Below are positions 1-7,296 of a stretch of DNA of 35,032 nt, in pieces. Position 1 is the first letter of the stretch. Every line of letters begins with the position of its first letter. This stretch comes from Sphingomonas bacterium. GTDB lineage: Bacteria > Pseudomonadota > Alphaproteobacteria > Sphingomonadales > Sphingomonadaceae. The stretch lies in contig NZ_JAQGLG010000051.1 in NCBI RefSeq assembly GCF_028292965.1, forward strand, positions 1-35,032, in the 5' to 3' direction. Made by a program: the position numbers and the translations under genes. The notes below the pieces were generated by a model that worked only from the letters and a program-made list of their open reading frames with translations, did not search any database and was not told the origin of the DNA.

Positions 1-1
1 A

Positions 2-709
2 CATGCCGCCGGGGTCGAGGTCGAGTATCTCAAGCGTCGCGCCGCCGAATTGCACGAGTTCAACCCGATGCTCGGCCACCGCGGGTGCCGCCTCGGCGTC
101 ACCTATCCGGAAATCTACGAGATGCAGGCGCGCGCGATCTTCGAGGCGGCGGTCGAAGTGGCGGAAAAGTCCGGCGCCGCGCCGATCCCGGAAGTGATGA
201 TCCCGCTGGTCGCGACGCGCCGCGAGCTCGAGTTGATGAAGGACGTGGTCGACAAGGCTGCCCAAGCGGTGTTCGCCGACAAGGGCCGCACGATCGAATA
301 TTTCGTCGGCACGATGATCGAACTGCCGCGCGCAGCACTGATGGCGGGCGAGATCGCCGAGGTCGGCGCGTTCTTCTCGTTCGGCACCAACGACCTGACG
401 CAAACCACGCTCGGCGTCAGCCGCGACGACGCGGCGCGCTTCCTGACGACCTATGTCGAGCGCGGCATCTATGCCCGCGACCCGTTCGTCAGCCTCGACA
501 TCGAGGGTGTCGGCCAGCTGATCGAACTCGCCGCCGAGCGGGGCAGGGCGACCCGCCCCGACATCAAGCTTGGCATCTGCGGCGAGCATGGCGGCGACCC
601 GGCGAGCATCGCCTTCTGCGAGAAGATCGGCCTCGATTACGTCTCAGCCTCACCCTATCGCGTCCCGATTGCCCGGCTGGCAGCGGCGCAGGCAGCGTTG
701 GCAAAGTAA
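2..709 (+). CDS. ppdK: Pyruvate, phosphate dikinase, C-terminal part (5' end outside window)
   Basis: This is the last 235 residues of pyruvate, phosphate dikinase, which interconverts pyruvate, ATP and phosphate with PEP, AMP and pyrophosphate in the cytoplasm. The frame is open from base 2, so the gene starts upstream of the window. The visible part is the PEP/pyruvate-binding TIM barrel. It contains the family block [15 protein letters not shown] near its start, [14 protein letters not shown] in the middle, and the catalytic cysteine loop [10 protein letters not shown] near residue 192 of the fragment. The end ([15 protein letters not shown]) is the usual PPDK C-terminus, so the gene is complete at its 3' end. 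Enzyme I of the PTS and PEP synthase share this barrel, but the [15 protein letters not shown] block points to PPDK. An inverted repeat follows 9 bp after the stop and may serve as its transcription end. Confidence 0.95.
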   Translation, partial: HAAGVEVEYLKRRAAELHEFNPMLGHRGCRLGVTYPEIYEMQARAIFEAAVEVAEKSGAAPIPEVMIPLVATRRELELMKDVVDKAAQAVFADKGRTIEYFVGTMIELPRAALMAGEIAEVGAFFSFGTNDLTQTTLGVSRDDAARFLTTYVERGIYARDPFVSLDIEGVGQLIELAAERGRATRPDIKLGICGEHGGDPASIAFCEKIGLDYVSASPYRVPIARLAAAQAALAK

Positions 710-718
710 CGGTTGAGC

Positions 719-800
719 TTCGTGCTCCTGCGAAAGCAGGAGCCCAGGGCCACGGACGGCACGCTGAAACCCTGGGCCCCTGCTTTCGCAGGAGCACGAA
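719..800. repeat. Inverted REP-like doublet A
   Basis: Two 31-bp arms (719-749 and 770-800) are reverse complements with one mismatch, separated by 20 bp. Each arm also folds on itself: CTCCTGC-GAAA-GCAGGAG in the left arm. The tail after the mini-hairpin is CCCAGGG. This is the layout of a REP doublet (REPIN). It lies between the ppdK stop and the next gene's ribosome binding site and could end ppdK transcription or stabilise its mRNA; that role is inference. Confidence 0.85.
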
Positions 801-818
801 CGCTTGGGAGAGCCTGAG

Positions 819-1391
819 ATGAGAATCCCTGCGTTAGCGTTGCTGCTCCTCGTCACGGTGCCAATATCGACGACCGCCCGCACGCCATCCCCCGCGCGTA
901 TCGAAGCCACCGAACTCAACCGCCGCCTGCTCGCCAACCCCTCCGCCACCGCCACGTTACGCCAATGGTGCGCCGAGCACGGCATCGCCGACCCGGTGAT
1001 CCACGCCGAGGTCATCAAGACCCCGCCACCCGCCGCCACCGCGGCGCAACGCCGTGAACTCCAGGTCGATGCTCGCGAACCGCTCGGCTACCGCCGCGTT
1101 CGCCTGGGCTGTGCCGGCCATGTGCTGAGCGAGGCGCAAAACTGGTACGTCCCGTCGCGGCTGACGCCGGAGATGAATGCCACGCTGGATACCAGCGACA
1201 CCCCGTTTGGTACCGTCGTCGCGCCGCTCCACATCAGCCGCCGCAACCTCGCGGCCGAGATGTTGTGGCAACATGGCAGGAAGCCGCCGCCGCACCTGTT
1301 CCGCCACCGCGCACTCGTCCTCGACGCCGGCGGCCACCCCATCGCCGAGGTGATCGAAACCTATCGACGCGAAGCGGTCGCGCTACGCTAG
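819..1391 (+). CDS. Exported protein resembling a chorismate-lyase (UbiC/UTRA) fold
   Basis: A 190-residue protein with an N-terminal signal peptide (MRIPALALLLLVTVPISTTA). The start is ATG 819, preceded by GGGAGAG at 807-812; an in-frame TTG at 804 is less likely. The mature part resembles chorismate lyase from memory of that family: an arginine-rich strand and a product-site-like stretch (RRVRLGCAGHVLSEAQNWYV), then PSRL, then the TPFGTVVAPL turn corresponding to the TPLG turn of UbiC, and near the end a strand with a glutamate (HPIAEVIETY) where UbiC has its catalytic glutamate. A secreted form would be odd for an enzyme using cytoplasmic chorismate, so it may bind another small ligand. 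No partner gene is visible. The fold assignment is by eye and moderate in confidence; that the ORF is a real gene is much surer. Confidence 0.75.
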   Translation: MRIPALALLLLVTVPISTTARTPSPARIEATELNRRLLANPSATATLRQWCAEHGIADPVIHAEVIKTPPPAATAAQRRELQVDAREPLGYRRVRLGCAGHVLSEAQNWYVPSRLTPEMNATLDTSDTPFGTVVAPLHISRRNLAAEMLWQHGRKPPPHLFRHRALVLDAGGHPIAEVIETYRREAVALR

Positions 1392-1498
1392 CCATGCGCC
1401 TCTCCCGTCGCGGCAGGGGGCAAGAGTCGATTCAACGCAGCCGATAAGCCGGTAACCCTCTGTCGCCCGGTTCTTTCTCATCGTCGAAGCAACAAAAC

Positions 1499-1685
1499 TC
1501 CCTGCTCCCGCGGGGCTGACTCCCTGTTGTGTCCAGCCACTCCCTGTTCCCGACGAACAGGGGAGTTGGCCGGCATATGTCTGATAACAAGGCAATAATT
1601 CCTGAGCTTTCCCAGCGAGACGGCGCCGGAAAACATTTTCCCCAGGAACAGGGAAAAGCAGGGAGAAGCAGGGAAAGAACAGGGA
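1499..1685. repeat. Phased CAGGGA motif array in a 340-bp gene-free stretch
   Basis: The gap 1392-1731 holds no convincing gene. It contains three TCCCTG motifs (1499, 1521, 1541), then the reverse complement form CAGGGG/CAGGGA at 1558, 1649, 1659, 1669 and 1680. The last four copies are 10, 10 and 11 bp apart and the first three 22 and 20 bp apart, close to whole DNA helical turns. Copies at 1541 and 1558 form a hairpin (1539-1566) with arms ACTCCCTGTTC and GAACAGGGGAGT. The short ORFs across it contain only translated repeats. It may be a protein-binding array or a mobile intergenic repeat; the sequence alone does not decide. Confidence 0.7.
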
Positions 1686-1731
1686 GCGCGGCACATTGCC
1701 GTCGTCCCCCGCCTCGGCGTACGATACGGCG

Positions 1732-2307
1732 ATGAAGCCTTGGCTCCGCTATCTCACCTGCGCCGTCATCGGCACCGTCGCCGGCATCGGCATCGCCGCG
1801 CAGACCGTGCGCACCGGCGCGTTCGGTTCGAACGTGGCGACCGGCCCCTGGACCACCGGCACCGATTTCGGCACCGCCCAGGCAAGCGCCAGAACCCGCG
1901 CGGTCGTCGCGCTACGCGGGCTGCTCGCTTTGCCCGCGTCGGAAGCGCGCTATTACACCGCCGCGACCGACGACACCGGCCAGCCGCTCGACGGGCGCTG
2001 CCGCTATCGCCTGTCGGGGCGCGCCTTGCCGGCGAAATGGTGGAGCATCACCGTCTATGACCGCGCCGGTTATCTGGTGAAGAACGACGCCGGGATATAC
2101 TCGCTCGGCAGCGCGGCGCTCGGCACCGACGAGCAGGCGCGGTGGAACGTCGTACTCGCGCCCGATCGCCAGCCCGGCCATTGGCTGCCGACCGGCAAGA
2201 TCGATCATATCGAGCTGACCTTGCGGGTTTACCTTCCCGCAGGCGGCGGTCGCGGCAACCTCACCCGCGCGCAACTGCCCTCGATCACGCGCGAGGCCTG
2301 CGCATGA
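1732..2307 (+). CDS. DUF1214 domain membrane-anchored protein
   Basis: A 191-residue protein with a single N-terminal hydrophobic segment (roughly residues 5-23, YLTCAVIGTVAGIGIAA) followed by a DUF1214-type domain. Characteristic features are the PLDGRCRYRLSGRALPAKWW stretch, SITVYDRAGYLVKNDAGIYS, and the late GNLTRAQLPSI, all features of this family (COG5402-like). The start is taken at ATG 1732; an in-frame TTG at 1696 would add 12 residues of uncharged sequence derived from the repeat border. Its stop overlaps the start of the next gene by 4 bp (ATGA), so the two are translationally coupled. The function of DUF1214 is not established; in larger proteins it is fused to DUF1254, the domain carried by the next gene, so the two probably act together at the inner membrane facing the periplasm. 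Confidence 0.85.
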   Translation: MKPWLRYLTCAVIGTVAGIGIAAQTVRTGAFGSNVATGPWTTGTDFGTAQASARTRAVVALRGLLALPASEARYYTAATDDTGQPLDGRCRYRLSGRALPAKWWSITVYDRAGYLVKNDAGIYSLGSAALGTDEQARWNVVLAPDRQPGHWLPTGKIDHIELTLRVYLPAGGGRGNLTRAQLPSITREACA

Positions 2308-2837
2308 TCCGCCGCTGGGGTGCACCGCTGTTGCTCGGCCTGGTGCTGGCCGGCCTCGCTTACCACCTCACGCTGGTGCAGACGCCGCGCCTGCTGATGC
2401 GGTTCGCCACTCACCGCATCGCCGGGGCGGCGGGGTACAATGCGCTCTACCAGGCGCCGCTCGCCACGTCGGACTCGCGCGCGATCGTTCGCCCCAGTCC
2501 TGATCTGGCCTATTCAAGTTGCCCGTTCGATCTCACGAAAGGCCCAGTGCTGATCGACGTCGCGCCGGTACCCGCTCCCTATTGGTCGCTGTCGGTGTTC
2601 GATCCGCGTACCGATGTCGCCTTCGTGCGCAACAACATACAGGCCGGTGGCAAGCCGATCCGCGTCGCATTGATCGGCGAGCGCGGAGGCCAGGCGCCGC
2701 CGGGCTATGCGCCGGTGCTGGTCAACGGCAACAGCGGTATCGCGCTGGTCCGCACACTGGTCGACGACCGCGCACGTTTCCCGCAGATCGAAGCGGCGCG
2801 GCGTACCAGCCGCTGTGGGTCGATGTCGCCCAGTTGA
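2304..2837 (+). CDS. DUF1254 domain membrane-anchored protein
   Basis: A 177-residue protein whose ATG (2304) overlaps the stop of the DUF1214 gene. It begins with a hydrophobic anchor (LLLGLVLAGLAYHLTLV) and continues with a DUF1254-like domain: FATHRIAGAAGYNALYQAP, then DLAYSSCPFDLTKGPVLIDV, then PAPYWSLSVFDPRTD. This matches the short membrane-anchored DUF1254 type (COG5436-like) that pairs with a short DUF1214 protein. The C-terminus (RRTSRCGSMSPS) is less conserved. The gene ends 3 bp before the stop of the minus-strand gene that follows, so the two are convergent with almost no spacer. The biochemical role is unknown. Confidence 0.82.
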   Translation: MIRRWGAPLLLGLVLAGLAYHLTLVQTPRLLMRFATHRIAGAAGYNALYQAPLATSDSRAIVRPSPDLAYSSCPFDLTKGPVLIDVAPVPAPYWSLSVFDPRTDVAFVRNNIQAGGKPIRVALIGERGGQAPPGYAPVLVNGNSGIALVRTLVDDRARFPQIEAARRTSRCGSMSPS

Positions 2838-2840
2838 GGA

Positions 2841-3908
2841 TCAGGCGTCGGCGGTGCCGAAACGCTCATGGAACTCGGCGTCCTTGCCGAAGCGCAGCAG
2901 GCCGGCCTGCTCGCGCCACTGCTCGCGCGTGATATAGCCGGCGGGCACGCTGAGCCGCTGCTCCAGCGCCATCTCGTCTTCCTGCGACAGCTGGACGACG
3001 TCGTCGAAGCTGGTGACGCCGAGCCCGAACAGCCGGGTGTTCATCACCGAATCGACCCCGCGCATGCGCGTCAGGTCGTCGCGCTTGCCCGCACCGAACC
3101 ACGCCTTGGCCGGCGCCTCGGCTTCGACAACAGGTTCGGGGGGCAGGTGGGCCGTGGTTTCTGGTTCCGGCGCCTTTACGGGCTCCGCGGCGTGTTCAGC
3201 GTCGGCGCGATGCTGGTGGGCGGAATAGGCATTCCAGGCGAGGTGCGCCACTTCGGCCACGGCGGCACCTTCCGCCAGGTGCGCCAGCGTGGCGAAGGTC
3301 GATGTCTTGGCCGAATGGTCGTGCGCTTCGGTTTGCGCGACCTCAGAGTGAGGTTCTGGTGCGGCATGCGCCGGTTCGCTCACCGACGGCATTGCCTCGA
3401 CGACAGGCTCGGCATGTGCCGCGATCTCGGGTTCCGGCGGCTCGACGGCGCGGAGCGGTGTCACGCCGTGGATCGGGGCGGGGGGCAACTCGGTCATCGG
3501 CGCGCCGAACGGAGCGATCGGGCGGGCATCGGCCTCGACGGCGGCCGCCTCGGACGCGATCGGCCGCGGTTCCGGCGCGGGTGTCTCCATCGGCGCCTGG
3601 CTGGCCAGCGGCACCACGACCGGTGTCTCGGCGCTGCGCGACGAGGATGTTAGTCGTGCGATCTCCGCGAGCGCATCGGAATGCTCCTGCTGCAGCGCGG
3701 CGCGTGAGGCCTCGAGCTCGGCGATCCGCTGGCGCGCGTCGCGCAGATCCTGGTCCGCGCGGTCGGCATAGGTCGCGTAGTCCTCGGACTCTTCCCGATA
3801 CAGCCGGCGCCATTTGCCGCCGCCGGTGAAGCTCGCGATGATGAACAGGAGCGCGGCGATACCGAGCAAAGCGATGATGACGATATTGGTCGGATTGCCT
3901 AGCGACAT
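2841..3908 (-). CDS. Membrane-anchored coiled-coil protein with C-terminal helix-hairpin-helix-like domain
   Basis: A 355-residue protein starting at ATG 3908 with GGGGGAAG about 10 bp upstream; an in-frame TTG at 3935 is less likely. Residues about 8-27 are a transmembrane helix (VIIALLGIAALLFIIASF). Residues about 45-90 are a predicted coiled coil (DLRDARQRIAELEASRAALQ). A long Ala/Glu/Pro/His-rich linker follows, with repeats of HAEP and AEPV type. The last 80 residues (from KRDDLTRMRGVDSVMNTRL) resemble the small helix-hairpin-helix domain seen at the ends of bacterial proteins described as 5' nuclease-like or RNase-E/L21-like: a DDLTRI-KGV-type start, a GVTSFDDVVQLS middle and a REQWREQA end. 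It lies 76 bp downstream of tadC on the same strand and could be co-transcribed, but nothing ties it to the pilus. Function unknown. Confidence 0.8.
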   Translation of the reverse strand: MSLGNPTNIVIIALLGIAALLFIIASFTGGGKWRRLYREESEDYATYADRADQDLRDARQRIAELEASRAALQQEHSDALAEIARLTSSSRSAETPVVVPLASQAPMETPAPEPRPIASEAAAVEADARPIAPFGAPMTELPPAPIHGVTPLRAVEPPEPEIAAHAEPVVEAMPSVSEPAHAAPEPHSEVAQTEAHDHSAKTSTFATLAHLAEGAAVAEVAHLAWNAYSAHQHRADAEHAAEPVKAPEPETTAHLPPEPVVEAEAPAKAWFGAGKRDDLTRMRGVDSVMNTRLFGLGVTSFDDVVQLSQEDEMALEQRLSVPAGYITREQWREQAGLLRFGKDAEFHERFGTADA

Positions 3909-3984
3909 GCGCGTGATCTTCCCCCGAAGGTGCAAGATCCGATGTTGCCGTGAATGACGCGGCGTATCAAGCGCGCTGCTCGCC

Positions 3985-4986
3985 CTACGGCCCGTGCTTG
4001 AAAGCGTCCGAAATCGAGCAGGCTGCCGGCCCGAGGATGACGACGAACAAAGTCGGCAGGATGAACAGGATCAGCGGGATCGTCATGATCGCCGGCAGGC
4101 GCGCGGCCTTTTCCTCGGCGCGCATCATGCGTTCGTTACGGAACTCGGCCGACAGCACGCGCAGGGCGGAAGCCAAGGGGGTGCCGTATTTTTCGGTCTG
4201 CACCATGGTCGTGACGACGCCCTTCACGGCATCGAGCTTGACGCGCATGGCGAGGTTCTCGAATGCCGCGCGGCGTTCCGACAGGAAGCCCAGCTCGATC
4301 GCCGTCAGGGTGAATTCGTCACCCAGTTCGGGATAGGCCTTGCCCAGTTCCCTGGCCACGCGGTGGAAGGCGGCGTCGACGGTGAGTCCCGCTTCGGCAC
4401 AGATCACCAACAAATCCAGCGCATCCGGCAGGCCCTTGCGGATCGCGTCGGAGCGCTTCTTGATCTTGTTGTTGAGGAAAAGGTCGGGTGCCTTGTAGCT
4501 CAGGATGAAGGTGACCGCGACCAGGCCGTAGCGCTTGATCGGGGTCCAGTCGGAAAAGCTGTCGGTGCCGTAGACGAGGTAGACCATCAGGCCGCCGAAC
4601 ACGATCGGCAGCACCAGCCGGCCGAAGATGACCGCGACGGCCCATTCCTTGGAACGGATGCCGGCCTGCATCAGCTTGATTTGCGCCGCCTTGACCTGGC
4701 TGTCCTGCAGCACCTTGAGGTTCGACAGCAGCGAACGGATGCGGTCGGTGGTCTGGTTCTGCTTGACCAGTTTGGCGCGGCGCTTGGTCGAGGCGGTGAT
4801 GCCCGCCTTCAATTGCTCACGGCGCTCGTTGAGCGCTTTTACTCGCTTGGTCATCGGGTCGCGCACCGTGGTGACGGCGTAGATCGCCAGCAGCACGGCA
4901 AACGCCGCTACGCCCGAGAGCAGAGTGGCGACCCAGAGGACGTCGACGCCGAGGATCGTGGGGCCATGTGTTGGGTTCATGGCCAT
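3985..4986 (-). CDS. tadC: Tad pilus inner-membrane platform protein TadC
   Basis: A type II secretion F-domain protein of 333 residues. TadC pairs with TadB to form the inner-membrane platform on which the Flp pilus is assembled. Hydrophobic segments are seen near residues 16-39, 116-138, 150-167 and 296-320; the F domain lies between about 176 and 305 with KGLPDALDLLVICAEAGLTV and the later TEKYGTPLASALRVLS signature. The start ATG 4986 overlaps the tadB stop by 1 base within an ATG/TGA junction; a second ATG two codons later (4980) is equally possible. It is the last recognised gene of the pilus cluster. Which of TadB or TadC it is follows from position and from the N-terminal charged region between the first and second membrane segments. 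Confidence 0.93.
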   Translation of the reverse strand: MAMNPTHGPTILGVDVLWVATLLSGVAAFAVLLAIYAVTTVRDPMTKRVKALNERREQLKAGITASTKRRAKLVKQNQTTDRIRSLLSNLKVLQDSQVKAAQIKLMQAGIRSKEWAVAVIFGRLVLPIVFGGLMVYLVYGTDSFSDWTPIKRYGLVAVTFILSYKAPDLFLNNKIKKRSDAIRKGLPDALDLLVICAEAGLTVDAAFHRVARELGKAYPELGDEFTLTAIELGFLSERRAAFENLAMRVKLDAVKGVVTTMVQTEKYGTPLASALRVLSAEFRNERMMRAEEKAARLPAIMTIPLILFILPTLFVVILGPAACSISDAFKHGP

Positions 4987-5960
4987 CAAATCTCGAAATT
5001 GACCATCTTGGCCATGATGAAGGCGCCGATGCCCATCCACAGCAGACCGCCGCCGCCGGCGACCATCAGGCGCTGGTCGGCGAAGAAGTTCTGCATGTAG
5101 CTGCCGTTGATCATCCAGATCATGCCGAACACGATGAACGGCAGCGAGCCGACGATGTAGGCCGAGGCCTTCGACTCAGAAGACATCGCCTTGATCTTGA
5201 GCTTCATCTGGCCGCGCATGCGCAGCACGGTGGCGAGGTTGGCGAGCGTCTCCGAAAGGTTGCCGCCGGTCTCGCGCTGGATCGCGATGGTGATGCAGAA
5301 GAACTGGAATTCGGGCGTGCCCATGCGGTCGGCGGTGTCCTGCAGCGCCGCGTCCATCGTCCGGCCGATCTTCATCTTGTCGGCAACGGTGCGGAATTCC
5401 TCGCCGACGGGGCCGTCGAGTTCGTTGCCGACGACCTGAATCGTCTCGCTGATCGGCAGGCCCGAACGCAGGCCCCGCACCAGCAACTCGATCGCATCGG
5501 GGAATTTAGAATTGAACTTGGCGCCGCGCCGCTTGATGAAGAAACCGACCGCGAAATGCGGAATGCCGGCGCCCAGGATCAGGCCAATGAACAAGGCGAG
5601 CAGGATCGGCAGCCCCTTGAGCGCCAGCAGCATGCCGACGACCAGCGTGATGCCGAGCGTGGCCATGCCGTACTGGCCGACGGTCCAGCTCTTGCCGGTC
5701 ATCGCCAGGCGCTTTTTGAGCACGGCCGGACGCGGCAGGAAGCGCATTGCGGCTGCGTCCATCTTGGTGCCGCGGCTCTGGGTGATGCGGCGCATCTGCG
5801 CCTCGACGATGGCATTGGCCGAGTCGCTGTGACGCGCGCGCAGCGCGGTCATGCGCCGCGCACTGGCGCGTGCCGGGGAGGGGCCGGCAAAAGCGACCGC
5901 CAGCAGACCGAGCACCACAAGGGCACCGGCACACAGGAACAGGATCGGCATCAAGGGCAT
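4986..5960 (-). CDS. tadB: Tad pilus inner-membrane platform protein TadB
   Basis: A 324-residue type II secretion F-domain protein, partner of TadC in the Flp pilus platform. It begins with a membrane helix (residues 4-25), has a central pair (96-115 and 117-141), the F domain with KFPDAIELLVRGLRSGLPIS at about 152-170 and QRETGGNLSETLANLATVLR at about 228-247, and two C-terminal helices (266-285, 300-320). The start ATG 5960 has only a weak ribosome binding site. It follows cpaE after just 36 bp, which leaves no room for the ATPase gene cpaF/tadA that normally sits between them. The last bases overlap the tadC start, indicating coupled translation. Confidence 0.94.
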   Translation of the reverse strand: MPLMPILFLCAGALVVLGLLAVAFAGPSPARASARRMTALRARHSDSANAIVEAQMRRITQSRGTKMDAAAMRFLPRPAVLKKRLAMTGKSWTVGQYGMATLGITLVVGMLLALKGLPILLALFIGLILGAGIPHFAVGFFIKRRGAKFNSKFPDAIELLVRGLRSGLPISETIQVVGNELDGPVGEEFRTVADKMKIGRTMDAALQDTADRMGTPEFQFFCITIAIQRETGGNLSETLANLATVLRMRGQMKLKIKAMSSESKASAYIVGSLPFIVFGMIWMINGSYMQNFFADQRLMVAGGGGLLWMGIGAFIMAKMVNFEI

Positions 5961-5996
5961 GACGGTATTAAGCGCTCCGCGTCGTTACCGTTCGGT

Positions 5997-7295
5997 TTAT
6001 TTGGCTTTCGCCGTCCGCTTCGGCATGAAAGATTTCAGGTCGGCGAACTTGCCGATCAGCGAATTGCCGGTGCTGGTCGGCTTCTTCTTGGCAGCACCCG
6101 GCGTCGTGTCCGGCTCATAACCGAGCGCCATCAGCGTGTTGGCGAGCTCGACCATCGGCGCGACCGTCTTCGAGCCCTTGCCGGCCTCGGCGAACGGCTT
6201 GCCGAGCTTGGCCGATTGCGCGGCAAGCTTGGGGTCATAGGGCACGAGGATGTCGAGCTTGCGCTCGATCGAGCCTTCGAAGTCCTTGCGGGTGATCTCG
6301 AGCTGGCCGCTCGCCTGTACGCGGTTGGCGACGACATAGACCTGGGTCTGCGGCGCGTTCGACTTGAGCCAGGAGAGGATGCGGATCGTGTCGCGCGCCG
6401 CCGCCAGGGTCAGTTCGGTGACGATCACCGCGGCCTGAATGTCGGTGATCAGATGCGGATGCTGGACCAGCATGTTGCGCGGCAGATCGACCACGGTGCA
6501 TTCGAACGCGGCGCGCATCTCTTCCTGCAGCTGGTAGAAGGCGCTGCCGTCGGTCTGGACCGGCGAGTTGATCGGCGCCTCTGCCGACAGGACCGAGAGC
6601 GTCTCGCTCGACTTGACCATGGCGCGTTCGATGAACAGCCCGTCGATGCGGCTGGGGTTTTCGATTGCGTCGGTCAGGCCGCGGCCCGGCTCAAGGTCGA
6701 GCGCCAGCGCGCCGGTGCCGAAATGCACGTCGAGGTCGAGCAAAGCAGTGGTGCGCTTGCCCTTTTCGCTGAGCATCCAGGCGATCGAGGTTGCCATGGT
6801 CGACGCGCCGACACCGCCGCGCGCGCCGATAAAGGCGGTCGCGCAATGCGGGCGCTCGCCACCGGCTTCGGCGGCCTTGGGCGCGTTGAGCGTGACCTGC
6901 GCATGGGTGAAGGCCTCGCGCAGCACATCGGGGTTGAGCGGTTTCAGCAGATAGTCCTGGATGCCGCTGACCACGAGGTCGCGGTACAGGCGCACGTCAT
7001 TGACCTGGCCGGCGGCGATCACGACGGTACCGGGCTCGCATACTTCGGCGAGCGCGTTGATGTCGTTGAGCGGATCGCCCGATTCGGACAGGTCGACGAA
7101 CAGGATCATCGGGCTGGCCGAGACCGACAGGGACTGCACCGCGTTGCGCAGGCCGCCCTTGTTGACCTTCTCGGGGGCCCAGCCCATTTCGACCGCGACG
7201 GGGCGGATCGCCTCGGCGGTGGTCTCGTCGCAAACGAACGCGACGAAGGGTTCACGCTGGCCGACGCGGCCGGAGGAATTGAACGGCGCGTTCAT
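5997..7295 (-). CDS. cpaE: Pilus assembly ATPase-like localisation protein CpaE/TadZ
   Basis: A 432-residue member of the CpaE/TadZ family, MinD/ParA-like proteins that place the Tad machine at the cell pole. Residues 1-135 form a receiver-like domain (REPFVAFVCDETTAEAI, then ILFVDLSESGDP, then GIQDYLLKPLNPDVLREAF). The deviant Walker A loop is GARGGVGAST at about 157-166. Both lysines of the classical ParA loop are replaced (by R and A), as is common in CpaE. A Walker-A-prime-like aspartate pair follows in LLDLDVHFGTGALALDL, and VVDLPRN is the second switch. The C-terminal end is lysine-rich. The start lies 1 bp after the cpaD stop. Together with cpaB-D this fixes the cluster as Tad rather than type II secretion. 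Confidence 0.94.
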   Translation of the reverse strand: MNAPFNSSGRVGQREPFVAFVCDETTAEAIRPVAVEMGWAPEKVNKGGLRNAVQSLSVSASPMILFVDLSESGDPLNDINALAEVCEPGTVVIAAGQVNDVRLYRDLVVSGIQDYLLKPLNPDVLREAFTHAQVTLNAPKAAEAGGERPHCATAFIGARGGVGASTMATSIAWMLSEKGKRTTALLDLDVHFGTGALALDLEPGRGLTDAIENPSRIDGLFIERAMVKSSETLSVLSAEAPINSPVQTDGSAFYQLQEEMRAAFECTVVDLPRNMLVQHPHLITDIQAAVIVTELTLAAARDTIRILSWLKSNAPQTQVYVVANRVQASGQLEITRKDFEGSIERKLDILVPYDPKLAAQSAKLGKPFAEAGKGSKTVAPMVELANTLMALGYEPDTTPGAAKKKPTSTGNSLIGKFADLKSFMPKRTAKAK

Positions 7296-7296
7296 G

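Noticed and set aside
1499..1685. CRISPR array
   Set aside because: Units are 6 bp, in both orientations, without spacers of 25-40 bp, and no cas genes are near.
1383..1735. Small genes within the CAGGGA region
   Set aside because: Their proteins are translations of the repeated motif in three frames, with no ribosome site.
2770..2837. Frameshift near the end of the DUF1254 gene
   Set aside because: Another frame reads AAYQPLWVDVAQLR, but the annotated frame has its own stop, the family end is variable, and there is no sign of loss of the conserved core.
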